In this document: in pieces, positions 1 through 7,060 of the stretch
Numbering within the stretch: the stretch's first letter is position 1
Layout of the letters: each line of letters starts with the position of its first letter
Assembly (NCBI GenBank): GCA_946407725.1
Contig: CAMJPM010000023.1
Span: forward strand, 1 to 38,372
Direction: 5' to 3'
Source: an uncultured Lachnospiraceae bacterium
Lineage (GTDB): Bacteria > Bacillota > Clostridia > Lachnospirales > Lachnospiraceae
DNA: 38,372 nt
Notes under the pieces: model-generated
What the model was told of the DNA's origin: nothing
What the model saw: the letters and a program-made list of their open reading frames with translations, nothing else
The model's database searches: none
Made by a program: the position numbers and the translations under genes

Positions 1-2
1 TA

Positions 3-48
3 TTGGCCCCGTAGGGCCAACATCAAACCACCAGCAGGGCTGGTGGTT
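3..48. repeat. Two adjacent perfect hairpins at the left edge
   Basis: Two perfect inverted repeats lie side by side. Positions 3-9 (TTGGCCC) pair with 14-20 around a 4-base loop. Positions 26-35 (AACCACCAGC) pair with 39-48 around a 3-base loop. Neither is followed by a T tract, so they do not look like ordinary intrinsic terminators. Compact short-loop hairpins like these occur at ends of IS200/IS605-type elements and in REP-like repeats, but no transposase is present and the sequence to the left is outside the window. The structure is directly visible; any mobile-element origin is a guess. Confidence 0.6.
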
Positions 49-63
49 CGTGACTGGTGCTTA

Positions 64-108
64 ATGCTTTTCAAGCGGTCTACATGATGCCTGATGCTCT
101 TCAAGCGG
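64..108 (+). repeat. Imperfect 15-bp direct repeat with 30-bp period
   Basis: ATGCTTTTCAAGCGG at 64-78 recurs as ATGCTCTTCAAGCGG at 94-108 (14 of 15 identical, offset exactly 30 bp). A third partial GCGG core follows near 115-119. Together with the hairpins at 3-48 this may be the edge of a repetitive or mobile element. I do not recognise it. Confidence 0.5.
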
Positions 109-255
109 ACTTAAAGCGGTTTGATTATCCGGGGTTGACATATTTACGCCGGAAGAATATAGTTACTAAATTATTATTTTTCTTTTGTCTGGCATTTCGC
201 CAAAATATTCCTGTTAATAATAATGGATCGGTGCAGCGAATAATCTCGCCGGGTG
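109..255. other. Intergenic stretch with no recognised feature
   Basis: The sequence between the 30-bp direct repeats and the 64-bp tandem array is AT-rich. It shows no convincing gene, promoter or terminator. Short open frames cross it on both strands, but they run straight into the repeat array and have no ribosome binding site. Confidence 0.4.
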
Positions 256-703
256 GAAATATACTTGCCCTGGAGAAAAAACTGAGGAAAGGCAAGTAAT
301 TCTTGAGAAGCCGGAGGTTGAAATTACTTGCCCCGGGGACAAAAGTTGGGGAAAGGCAAGTAATTTTTAGGAGTCCTGGGATTGAAATTACTTGCCCTGA
401 GGGCAAAAACAGTGGAAAGGCAAGTAAACCCGGAGAGGCCGGGGGATGAAATTACTTGCCCTGAGGGCAAAAACGTTGGAAAGGCAAGTAAACCCAGAGA
501 GGCCGGGGGATGAAATTACTTGCCCTGAGGGCAAAAACGTTGGAAAGGCAAGTAATCCCGGAGAGGCCGGGGGATGAAATTACTTGTCCTGAGGGCAAAA
601 ACAGTGGAAAGGCAAGTAAACCCGGAGAGGCCGGGGGTTGAAATTACTTGCCCTGGAGGCAAAAACGTTGGAAAGGCAAGTAAACCCGGGAAAGCCGGAG
701 GCT
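256..703 (+). repeat. Seven-unit tandem array, exact 64-bp period
   Basis: Units begin at 256, 320, 384, 448, 512, 576 and 640. The marker GGCAAGTAA recurs at 291, 355, 419, 483, 547, 611 and 675, exactly 64 bp apart every time. Each unit contains an outer inverted repeat TTACTTGCC ... GGCAAGTAA, in most units an inner alternative hairpin TTGCCC-TGA-GGGCAA, and a third hairpin of the form CCCGG-n5-CCGGG. The four central units are nearly identical; the first two and the last are more diverged. Divergence is spread over the whole unit, so this is a minisatellite-like array and not a CRISPR with unique spacers. It ends 65 bp before the nuclease-like gene. Confidence 0.95.
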
Positions 704-768
704 GATGACGGAAAAAAGAAAAATGAAATCGGAGAAATCATAGTACATAAAAAGGAGAATAAGAGAAT

Positions 769-1566
769 ATGGAGAACTATAAAGAAAGATTAGAGGGGCA
801 ACTTAAGGAAATAGAAGCACTTATTGTGCAGACAGAAGATTATGTTAAAAATAACGATGAGCATTTGTTTCAAAGGGTCAAAACCAGCAAAAGCAACGGA
901 TGTGATCAGTTTTTATGGGTGGACAGAACTACAGGGGAGCGAAGATATGTAAGAACAGACGAAAAGGATATGCTGCGAAAAACGATCCAGCGGGATTATG
1001 AGACAGAGGTTAATAAAAAACTTAAGAAACTAAAAAGAATACTTGAAAAATTCCTGAAACAATATGATGTTTCTGAAATTGAAAAAGTGTATTATAAGAT
1101 GGCCGGTTCCAGAAAAAAGCTCGTAATACCAGTCATAGAGACGGAGGAAGCATTTCTGGACAGGTGGAGAAATGTTTCATATGAACCGATGCCTATTGAA
1201 AATGACACCGGTTTCTATTCCAAAGGCGGGATCCGGGTGAGATCCAAGTCAGAACTTATAATTGCTGACGAACTGGAACAACAGGGAATACCATATCGTT
1301 ATGAATACCCCATGTATTTTAAGAAAACAGGAAACGTCCGTCCGGATTTCCTGTGTCTGAATGTCAGGACCAGAAATGAATTTATCTGGGAACACTTCGG
1401 AATGATGGATAACATAGCATATGCAAATAAAAACATAGCAAAAATTCGAAATTATGGACAAGAGGGCTATCTGGCAGGAAAAAACATGATTTTGACCTTT
1501 GAAACTTCTCAGTTCCCCATCAGTTCCGTAATGATAAGAAAAATGATAGATGAATATCTTCTATAA
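769..1566 (+). CDS. PD-(D/E)XK nuclease-like protein
   Basis: 265-residue predicted soluble protein. The N-terminal half (about 1-120) is charged and probably helical or coiled-coil. The C-terminal half has a PD-(D/E)XK-like pattern: Glu162 in RSKSELIIADEL, Asp193 in RPDFLCLN, then FIWEHFG (Glu208). This resembles the E...PDF...WEH arrangement of restriction-endonuclease-fold proteins that are common but uncharacterised in Clostridia. A strong AAGGAG lies 9 bases upstream of the ATG. The gene stands alone, preceded by the 64-bp array and followed by a structured intergenic segment and an HTH/nucleotidyltransferase pair. The region looks AT-rich relative to mfd, compatible with transfer. Nuclease activity is inferred from motifs only; a defence, repair or mobile-element role is possible. 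Confidence 0.8.
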   Translation: MENYKERLEGQLKEIEALIVQTEDYVKNNDEHLFQRVKTSKSNGCDQFLWVDRTTGERRYVRTDEKDMLRKTIQRDYETEVNKKLKKLKRILEKFLKQYDVSEIEKVYYKMAGSRKKLVIPVIETEEAFLDRWRNVSYEPMPIENDTGFYSKGGIRVRSKSELIIADELEQQGIPYRYEYPMYFKKTGNVRPDFLCLNVRTRNEFIWEHFGMMDNIAYANKNIAKIRNYGQEGYLAGKNMILTFETSQFPISSVMIRKMIDEYLL

Positions 1567-1825
1567 AGAAAGGGCTTCACCCTTAAGATGATGCGCCTGT
1601 ATTTTCGTTGCAGCCATATCACGCCTTCTTTAAGGCAGTCTGTTTTTGCCTTATGGATGCAATGATATCATTAAAACGCAAAAAATGTCACCACACAAGC
1701 TTGCTTGTAGTGGGGACAGGGACTTTGGGCGCTTTAATCATCATGATATTAATCAACAGGAAAAACAGCTCTTGAAAATATAACGGTATTCCGTTACAAT
1801 ATTTTGCGGGAGATTGGTAATTATT
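1567..1825. other. Structured intergenic segment
   Basis: This 259-bp gap holds several inverted repeats. GCCTT-CTTT-AAGGC (1623-1636) competes with AAGGCA/TGCCTT (1632-1652). A larger hairpin pairs 1670-1679 (ATTAAAACGC) with 1729-1738 (GCGCTTTAAT, one mismatch). It encloses TGTC (1687-1690) with GACA (1715-1718), and CCAC-ACAAGC with GCTTGT-A-GTGG (1691-1713, one bulged A). No T tract follows, so it is not a typical terminator. It may be a small structured RNA, a leader or a palindromic element; I do not recognise it. Confidence 0.5.
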
Positions 1826-2395
1826 ATGAAGATAAAGCAGATATTAGAAAAGAAAAAAATGTCCATTTATACACTATCACAAAAGAGCGGTGTACCATAT
1901 GCTACATTAAATGATATGTGTAACGAAAAATCAAGCCTTGAAAAGTGCAGTGCAGAAACCATTTATAAGATATCAAAAGTACTGGACGTTTCTATGGAAG
2001 ACCTTGTTTTACCATATATGGTAAAACGTCCTAGGTTTGAAAACTTCAAAAGTTACGTGTGCCATATGGTAAAGGAAATGGGGGAAATAGATTTTATCAT
2101 TGAAACATTGGAAAGTGGAGATATCCGGTCTTATTTTGACAGGAACTGGTATATAGAGAGCATGTATCTTTTGGGAATGCTGGATTATATCAGCAGAAAA
2201 AATAGTGTTCCTCTTTGCGAAGAATATAACGACATTCGAGGCTGTAAGCTGGAAAAACCAGTCTATCCTTCAGGTGTGACCGCTGTTTCAGAAGCAACAA
2301 AAAGGGAAGATATACTTAAAGAAGCTTTTGACAATGCCATACCTGAGTTCAAAAGGTTTAATATTATTGAAAATGAGGTGCCGGATGTCGTCTGA
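1826..2395 (+). CDS. Xre-family HTH protein, probable antitoxin or regulator
   Basis: About 189 residues from the ATG at 1826. An upstream in-frame TTG at 1814 touches its own GGGAGA ribosome binding site, whereas the ATG sits 12 bases after it, so the ATG is preferred. The N-terminal 60 residues form a Cro/C1-type helix-turn-helix (LSQKSGVPYATLNDMCNEKS, then AETIYKISKVLDVSMEDL). The remainder is a helical domain of unknown function. Its 3' end overlaps the nucleotidyltransferase gene by 11 bases, so the two are almost certainly translated together. This arrangement fits a type II or IV toxin-antitoxin module in which the HTH protein represses the operon and/or neutralises the enzyme. That role is inferred from the layout, not shown by the sequence. 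Confidence 0.8.
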   Translation: MKIKQILEKKKMSIYTLSQKSGVPYATLNDMCNEKSSLEKCSAETIYKISKVLDVSMEDLVLPYMVKRPRFENFKSYVCHMVKEMGEIDFIIETLESGDIRSYFDRNWYIESMYLLGMLDYISRKNSVPLCEEYNDIRGCKLEKPVYPSGVTAVSEATKREDILKEAFDNAIPEFKRFNIIENEVPDVV

Positions 2396-3107
2396 TAACG
2401 GGAAAGTTACGGAGTTTACCAAAGAAAACATTGATCTTTTCTTAAAGGAACTGGCAAAAGAATACCGAAAACTGGCGGGTAAGAAAATGCCTGCAGAGCT
2501 TGTGATCATCGGCGGAGCGTCTATACTTATCAATTACGGTTTCAGAAACTCCACAACAGACATTGATGCTGTCATACAGGCCACCTCCGGGATAAAAGAT
2601 GCAATAAATATAGTAGGAGAACGCTATTCTCTTCCCTACGAATGGCTTAATGATGATTTTGAGAAGACAGATTCCTATTCCCCAAAATTGCTGCAATTCT
2701 CTAAATACTATAGGACTTATTCCAATGTGCTCACCATTAGGACCATCTCTTCAGAGTATCTTATTGCAATGAAATTAAGATCCGGCAGGCAGTACAAAAA
2801 CGATATGTCCGATATTCTCGGGATTTTGTCCGAGCATGATGCGACAGAACAAACAATAACGATAGAACAGATAAAACAGGCGGTATCTGACCTATACGGA
2901 GCTTGGGACACGCTAACTGAAATTTCAAGAGATTTCATTGACAATGTAATGAAAGATAAGCAATACAAGGAACTTTACAGATCAACAAGAGAAAAGGAGA
3001 AAGAAACCAGAAAACTGCTTATCCGGTTTGAAAAGGATTATCCAGGAGCAGCAAAGCAGGAAAGCATTAATAATATCATTCAAAATCTAAGAGAGAAAAA
3101 GAGATAG
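2385..3107 (+). CDS. DUF6036-like nucleotidyltransferase, probable toxin-antitoxin partner
   Basis: 240 residues from the ATG at 2385, chosen because GAGGTG lies 4 bases upstream; another in-frame ATG at 2373 has no spacing for a ribosome binding site. A nucleotidyltransferase-fold signature is clear: GGASILINYG (starting at Gly43) followed by TTDIDAV, with the metal-binding pair Asp59 and Asp61. The C-terminal part (about 125-240) is helical and highly charged. Proteins of this kind transfer nucleotides to proteins or RNA and occur with HTH partners in AbiE/MenA-like modules. The start overlaps the HTH gene by 11 bases. The substrate cannot be told from sequence. mfd follows after 10 bases and may receive read-through transcription. 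Confidence 0.82.
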   Translation: MSSDNGKVTEFTKENIDLFLKELAKEYRKLAGKKMPAELVIIGGASILINYGFRNSTTDIDAVIQATSGIKDAINIVGERYSLPYEWLNDDFEKTDSYSPKLLQFSKYYRTYSNVLTIRTISSEYLIAMKLRSGRQYKNDMSDILGILSEHDATEQTITIEQIKQAVSDLYGAWDTLTEISRDFIDNVMKDKQYKELYRSTREKEKETRKLLIRFEKDYPGAAKQESINNIIQNLREKKR

Positions 3108-3117
3108 CAGGATCATT

Positions 3118-6100
3118 ATGAACAACGCATTTATATCCCCATTTAAAGAACTTGATATATATGAAGAACTGGTAAAGGGCCTTGAAAAACCCGGTATTAC
3201 CGATGTAGACGGTGTGCCGGACGCCGGGAAGGCTCATTTCATATATTCAGCAGCGGATCAGGGTAAGCTTACGCTCATTGTGGTCAGTGATGAGATAAAG
3301 GCAAGGGAGCTTTTAAAGGATATGCGCCTCTATGACAGGGATGCGGTCTATTATCCCCCGAGAGATCTTATTTTCTACCAGTCTGACCTGAACGGGAACG
3401 AGCTCACAAGGGAGCGGATGAACTGCGTAAAGATCCTGTCTGAAAAAAAGGGTGCCATACTGATCACCACTTTTGATGCCCTGATGGAAAAGACCCCGGG
3501 ACTGCAGCGGGTGCTGGACAGTGTAATACGCCTTAAAACCGGAGAGGATCTGGATCTTCAGAAATTTTCGAAGAAACTGGTGTCAATAGGTTATCACAGG
3601 AGCTTTCAGGCCGAAAATCCCGGAGAATTTGCACTTCGCGGCGGGATCCTGGATATATTTCCCCTGACACTGGAAAACCCTGTAAGGCTGGAGCTCTGGG
3701 GAGATACCATAGAGAGCATACGTTCTTTTGACGCTGCCACCCAGCGTTCACTGGAGGAATTGGAAAACATTCATATTTATCCGGCTTCAGAGACGGTAAT
3801 GACCGAAGACGAGAAATATGAAGGCCTGGACAGGCTTAAGAAGGAATTTGAAGACAGGTATTCATATTTAAGGGAGCACATGCTGACTGAGGAAGCCTTC
3901 AGGTTAAAAAGCCTGGTGAACGAATTCACGGAGGCTCTGGAAGAGACCGGGGGAGATGCCAATCTGTCCTCTTTTGCGGGATTTTTCTATGATAACATGT
4001 CTTCTTTCCTGGAGTATTTTAATAAAGAAGATACTCAGATCTTTTTAGATGAACCTGTAAGGCTTATAGAAAAGGGTGAGGCTGTGGAGAAGGAGTTTTC
4101 GGACAGCATGCTCTCCAGGCTGGAAAAGGGATACACTCTTCCCGGAGCAGCGGATCTTCTGTATCCTGTTCAGCGCATTTTTGATGAAATAGCTGCCTTT
4201 CCCGCGGCTGCCCTGGGTACGATCCTTATCTCCCAGGACCGGTATGTTCCGAAAAACACCCTGAATATGAATATTAAGACCGTTAATTCCTATAACGGCT
4301 CTTTTCCCTCTCTTATTAATGATCTGAAGAAATTCAGAAAAGAAAGATACCGGGTGATCATCCTCTCGGGCTCCCGCTCCAGGGCCATGCGTCTTGCGGA
4401 TAATATAAAGGACGAAGGTATTCCTGCCTATTTTACGGAAAACAGGGAGAGGGCTCCCGAAAGCACAGAGGTCATAGTGATGCAGGGGGCGCTGAAAAGG
4501 GGCTTTGAGTATCCTCTTTTGAAGTTTGCCGTAATAAGCGAAACGGATATTTTCGGAGGAGAGCATAAGAGGAAGAAAAAGAAGCATCACACCTATGAGG
4601 GCGAGCACATTGCCTCGTTTACGGACTTAAATACCGGTGATTACGTGATACATGAGGATTACGGCATCGGACAGTATACGGGTCTTGAACATATTGAAAT
4701 TGACGGGAAGACCAGGGATTACGTGAAAATACGCTACCGGGACGATTCGTCCGTTTATGTCATTGCCTCAAATCTGGATTCCCTGCAAAAATACGCTTCA
4801 AAGGACGCGGAGAAAAAACCGAAGTTAAGCAAGCTGGGCAGCAATGAATGGAAGCGCACCAAAGAAAAGGTAAATACCGCAGTGGAGGGGGTGGCAAAAA
4901 GGCTTATCGACCTCTATTCCGTCCGGGAGAATACGGAGGGATTTGTTTTCGGGCCGGATACCGTATGGCAGAAAGAGTTTGAGGAGCTTTTCCCCTTTGA
5001 GGAAACCGAGGATCAGGCCGCAGCCATAGAGGCTGTGAAAAAAGATATGGAGAGCAAAAAGATCATGGATCGGCTTATCTGCGGGGACGTGGGCTTTGGA
5101 AAGACTGAGGTCGCCATCCGCGCTGCGTTTAAGGCGGTTCAGGAGAATAAACAGGTGGCCGTGCTGGTGCCCACCACAATTCTTGCAGAGCAGCACTTTA
5201 ACACCTTCCGGGAGCGTATGAAAGACTATCCCGTGACGGTGGAGCTTCTCTGCCGTTTCAGGACCTCAGCTGAACAGAAAAAGACGGTGGATGCTCTGAA
5301 AAAAGGCATGGCGGACATTGTTATAGGCACACACAGGCTGCTGTCAAAGGATGTGGCCTTTAAGGATCTGGGACTTCTTATTATAGATGAGGAACAGCGC
5401 TTCGGGGTGACCCACAAGGAAAAGATAAAGGAAATGCGAAAGAATGTGGATGTGCTTTCACTTACGGCTACTCCGATCCCCAGAACGCTTCATATGAGTC
5501 TTGTGGGCATAAGGGACATGAGCGTGCTGGAGGAGCCCCCCAGGGACAGGATGCCTATCCAGACCTTTATAATGGAATACAGCGATGAAATGGTCAGGGA
5601 AGCCGTGAACCGGGAAATGACCCGGGGAGGACAGGTTTATTTTGTACATAACAGAATCGATACCATAGCTGACATAGCGGCAGATATCAGGCAGCTTTGC
5701 CCGGATGCCCGGGTGGAATATGCCCACGGCCAGATGAAGGAGCAGGAGCTGGAGGATATCATGAGCGGCTTCATTCACGGAGATGTGGATGTGCTGGTAT
5801 CCACCACCATAATAGAAACAGGTATAGATATACCCAACGTGAACACCATGATCATCTCCGAAGCAGACAGGATGGGGTTATCCCAGCTCTATCAGCTCCG
5901 GGGCAGAGTGGGACGTTCAAACCGCACAGCCTATGCCTTCCTTATGTATAAGAAGGACCGCTTATTAAAGGAGACTGCGGAAAAGCGTTTATCCGCCATA
6001 AGGGAGTTTACGGACCTGGGTTCCGGTTTCAGGATAGCAATGAAGGATCTGGAGATCAGGGGTGCGGGAAACGTGCTGGGGAGCGAACAGTCCGGCCACA

Positions 6101-6639
6101 TGCAGCAGGTGGGCTACGATCTTTACTGCCGAATGCTGGATACGGCAGTGAAAAAGGAGCGGGGCATAGAGACAGTAACTGACTTCAATACGGTTATAGA
6201 TATGGATCTGGATGCCTATATCCCTGATTCCTATGTAAAAAATGAGAATATCAAGCTGGATCTATATAAAAGGATCGCAGGAATAGAAAACAGGGCAGAG
6301 GCCGAGGATATGGAAGCGGAGCTAAACGACCGTTTCGGAAAGCTGCCCTCAAGCGTTGAAAACCTGATAAATACTGCCATGATCCGCCACAAGGCCCATA
6401 ATGTATATGTAGAGACCCTGTCGGCAAAAGAGGACAATATAAATATTACATTATATAAAGAAGCAAAGCTGGATCCCTCTGGCATAGCACCGCTGCTGGA
6501 GCGCTTTGGGGGCGCACTTTCCTTCAGGGGAAGCGGAAAGCCCGGATTTCTGTACAGCTTCCGGGAAGGCGGAAAACACGATTACAGCGGAGTGACCATG
6601 GAGATCCTAAATAATATGGAAGAACTTATGATGGATTAG
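3118..6639 (+). CDS. mfd: Transcription-repair coupling factor Mfd
   Basis: 1173 residues, a full-length Mfd. It removes stalled RNA polymerase at DNA lesions and recruits UvrA. The order of domains is a UvrB-like N-terminal region (about 1-300), the CarD-like RNA polymerase interaction domain (about 500-560, TGDYVIHEDYGIGQYTG), then an SF2 translocase. The translocase has Walker A GDVGFGKT (656-663, Lys662), DEEQ box (757-760), TATPIPRTL and QLRGRVGRS, and is followed by the C-terminal TRCF domain. The ribosome binding site is weak (AGGATC, 6 bases before ATG), and the gene starts 10 bases after the nucleotidyltransferase stop, so it may be partly coupled to it. All key motifs are intact. 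No terminator was seen between its stop and the convergent small gene 5 bases away. Confidence 0.98.
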   Translation: MNNAFISPFKELDIYEELVKGLEKPGITDVDGVPDAGKAHFIYSAADQGKLTLIVVSDEIKARELLKDMRLYDRDAVYYPPRDLIFYQSDLNGNELTRERMNCVKILSEKKGAILITTFDALMEKTPGLQRVLDSVIRLKTGEDLDLQKFSKKLVSIGYHRSFQAENPGEFALRGGILDIFPLTLENPVRLELWGDTIESIRSFDAATQRSLEELENIHIYPASETVMTEDEKYEGLDRLKKEFEDRYSYLREHMLTEEAFRLKSLVNEFTEALEETGGDANLSSFAGFFYDNMSSFLEYFNKEDTQIFLDEPVRLIEKGEAVEKEFSDSMLSRLEKGYTLPGAADLLYPVQRIFDEIAAFPAAALGTILISQDRYVPKNTLNMNIKTVNSYNGSFPSLINDLKKFRKERYRVIILSGSRSRAMRLADNIKDEGIPAYFTENRERAPESTEVIVMQGALKRGFEYPLLKFAVISETDIFGGEHKRKKKKHHTYEGEHIASFTDLNTGDYVIHEDYGIGQYTGLEHIEIDGKTRDYVKIRYRDDSSVYVIASNLDSLQKYASKDAEKKPKLSKLGSNEWKRTKEKVNTAVEGVAKRLIDLYSVRENTEGFVFGPDTVWQKEFEELFPFEETEDQAAAIEAVKKDMESKKIMDRLICGDVGFGKTEVAIRAAFKAVQENKQVAVLVPTTILAEQHFNTFRERMKDYPVTVELLCRFRTSAEQKKTVDALKKGMADIVIGTHRLLSKDVAFKDLGLLIIDEEQRFGVTHKEKIKEMRKNVDVLSLTATPIPRTLHMSLVGIRDMSVLEEPPRDRMPIQTFIMEYSDEMVREAVNREMTRGGQVYFVHNRIDTIADIAADIRQLCPDARVEYAHGQMKEQELEDIMSGFIHGDVDVLVSTTIIETGIDIPNVNTMIISEADRMGLSQLYQLRGRVGRSNRTAYAFLMYKKDRLLKETAEKRLSAIREFTDLGSGFRIAMKDLEIRGAGNVLGSEQSGHMQQVGYDLYCRMLDTAVKKERGIETVTDFNTVIDMDLDAYIPDSYVKNENIKLDLYKRIAGIENRAEAEDMEAELNDRFGKLPSSVENLINTAMIRHKAHNVYVETLSAKEDNINITLYKEAKLDPSGIAPLLERFGGALSFRGSGKPGFLYSFREGGKHDYSGVTMEILNNMEELMMD

Positions 6640-6644
6640 CTGCT

Positions 6645-6794
6645 TTATTGTTTTTGATTCTTTTTAGCCTCTTCCGCTTCCTCCGCATTGGGTTCATGTG
6701 TTTCCATAAAAATGATCAGATCGCCTATTTTGGTATCGTCCCAGCCTTCGTTGCGCAGTCTGATATACAGATTTGCTATTTCTTTTGCTGTCAT
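6645..6794 (-). CDS. 49-residue acidic small protein of unknown function
   Basis: A short frame on the minus strand starts at ATG 6794 and ends with TAA at 6645, converging with mfd. It is well supported by a near-perfect AGGAGG 8 bases upstream of the ATG. The product begins MTAKEIANLYIRLRNEGWDD and continues TKIGDLIIFMETHEP with a Lys/Glu-rich tail. It looks like a small helical protein with no signal peptide and no membrane segment. I do not recognise the family. An 8-bp inverted repeat lies just upstream (6813-6836) and may control it. The long AT-rich run between 6830 and 6915 probably carries its promoter, but I could not place one with confidence. Confidence 0.75.
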   Translation of the reverse strand: MTAKEIANLYIRLRNEGWDDTKIGDLIIFMETHEPNAEEAEEAKKNQKQ

Positions 6795-6812
6795 AACATA
6801 GACCTCCTTTGT

Positions 6813-6836
6813 ATATAAGTTGATTTCTACTTATAT
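6813..6836. promoter_or_regulatory. 8-8-8 inverted repeat, possible operator
   Basis: ATATAAGT (6813-6820) and ACTTATAT (6829-6836) are perfect 8-bp arms separated by 8 bp, just upstream of the ribosome binding site of the minus-strand small gene. Such symmetry suits a dimeric repressor site, but could also be an mRNA hairpin. Function is inferred only. Confidence 0.35.
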
Positions 6837-6921
6837 TTTAACAAAAAAAATTAAATAAATAAATTGTTTAACAAAAGTTTAAGAAAAAAGAAAATTGTTT
6901 TTAAATAAATACAAAAAAGGC

Positions 6922-6950
6922 TTGAACTTTTTAAAAATAAGGGGTACTAT
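6922..6950 (+). promoter_or_regulatory. Sigma-A type promoter of the exported-protein gene
   Basis: TTGAAC (6922-6927) and TACTAT (6945-6950) are separated by exactly 17 bp, a near-consensus housekeeping promoter. An AT-rich tract upstream may act as an UP element. The start would be near 6957, leaving a leader of about 100 bases before the ATG at 7061. Confidence 0.7.
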
Positions 6951-6958
6951 CTTTTAGG

Positions 6959-6997
6959 TCGAGGGAAGACCTCGAAATAATTAATGAACCTTATTTC
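6959..6997 (+). other. 5' leader hairpins
   Basis: Right at the predicted 5' end of the transcript, TCGAGG (6959-6964) pairs with CCTCGA (6970-6975), and GAAATAA (6974-6980) with TTATTTC (6991-6997). The two stems overlap by two bases. A stem at the extreme 5' end often protects abundant mRNAs from decay. That role is inferred. Confidence 0.45.
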
Positions 6998-7060
6998 CTT
7001 CGTGGGGCACAACATGCATGGAGGTAAGGGGAGGAAAAAACAGAAAAAGGAGAAAATTAT

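Noticed and set aside
57..406. Short frames on both strands (57-299 plus, 125-406 minus)
   Set aside because: They run through the repeat array, lack ribosome binding sites and have no recognisable protein features.
256..703. CRISPR array
   Set aside because: The whole 64-bp unit is conserved, including the part that would be a spacer, and no cas gene is nearby.
1814..1825. TTG start for the HTH protein
   Set aside because: It abuts the ribosome binding site with no spacing; the ATG at 1826 is 12 bases downstream of it.
4045..4608. 187-codon minus-strand frame inside mfd
   Set aside because: It lies entirely opposite a conserved part of mfd; no ribosome binding site or family features.
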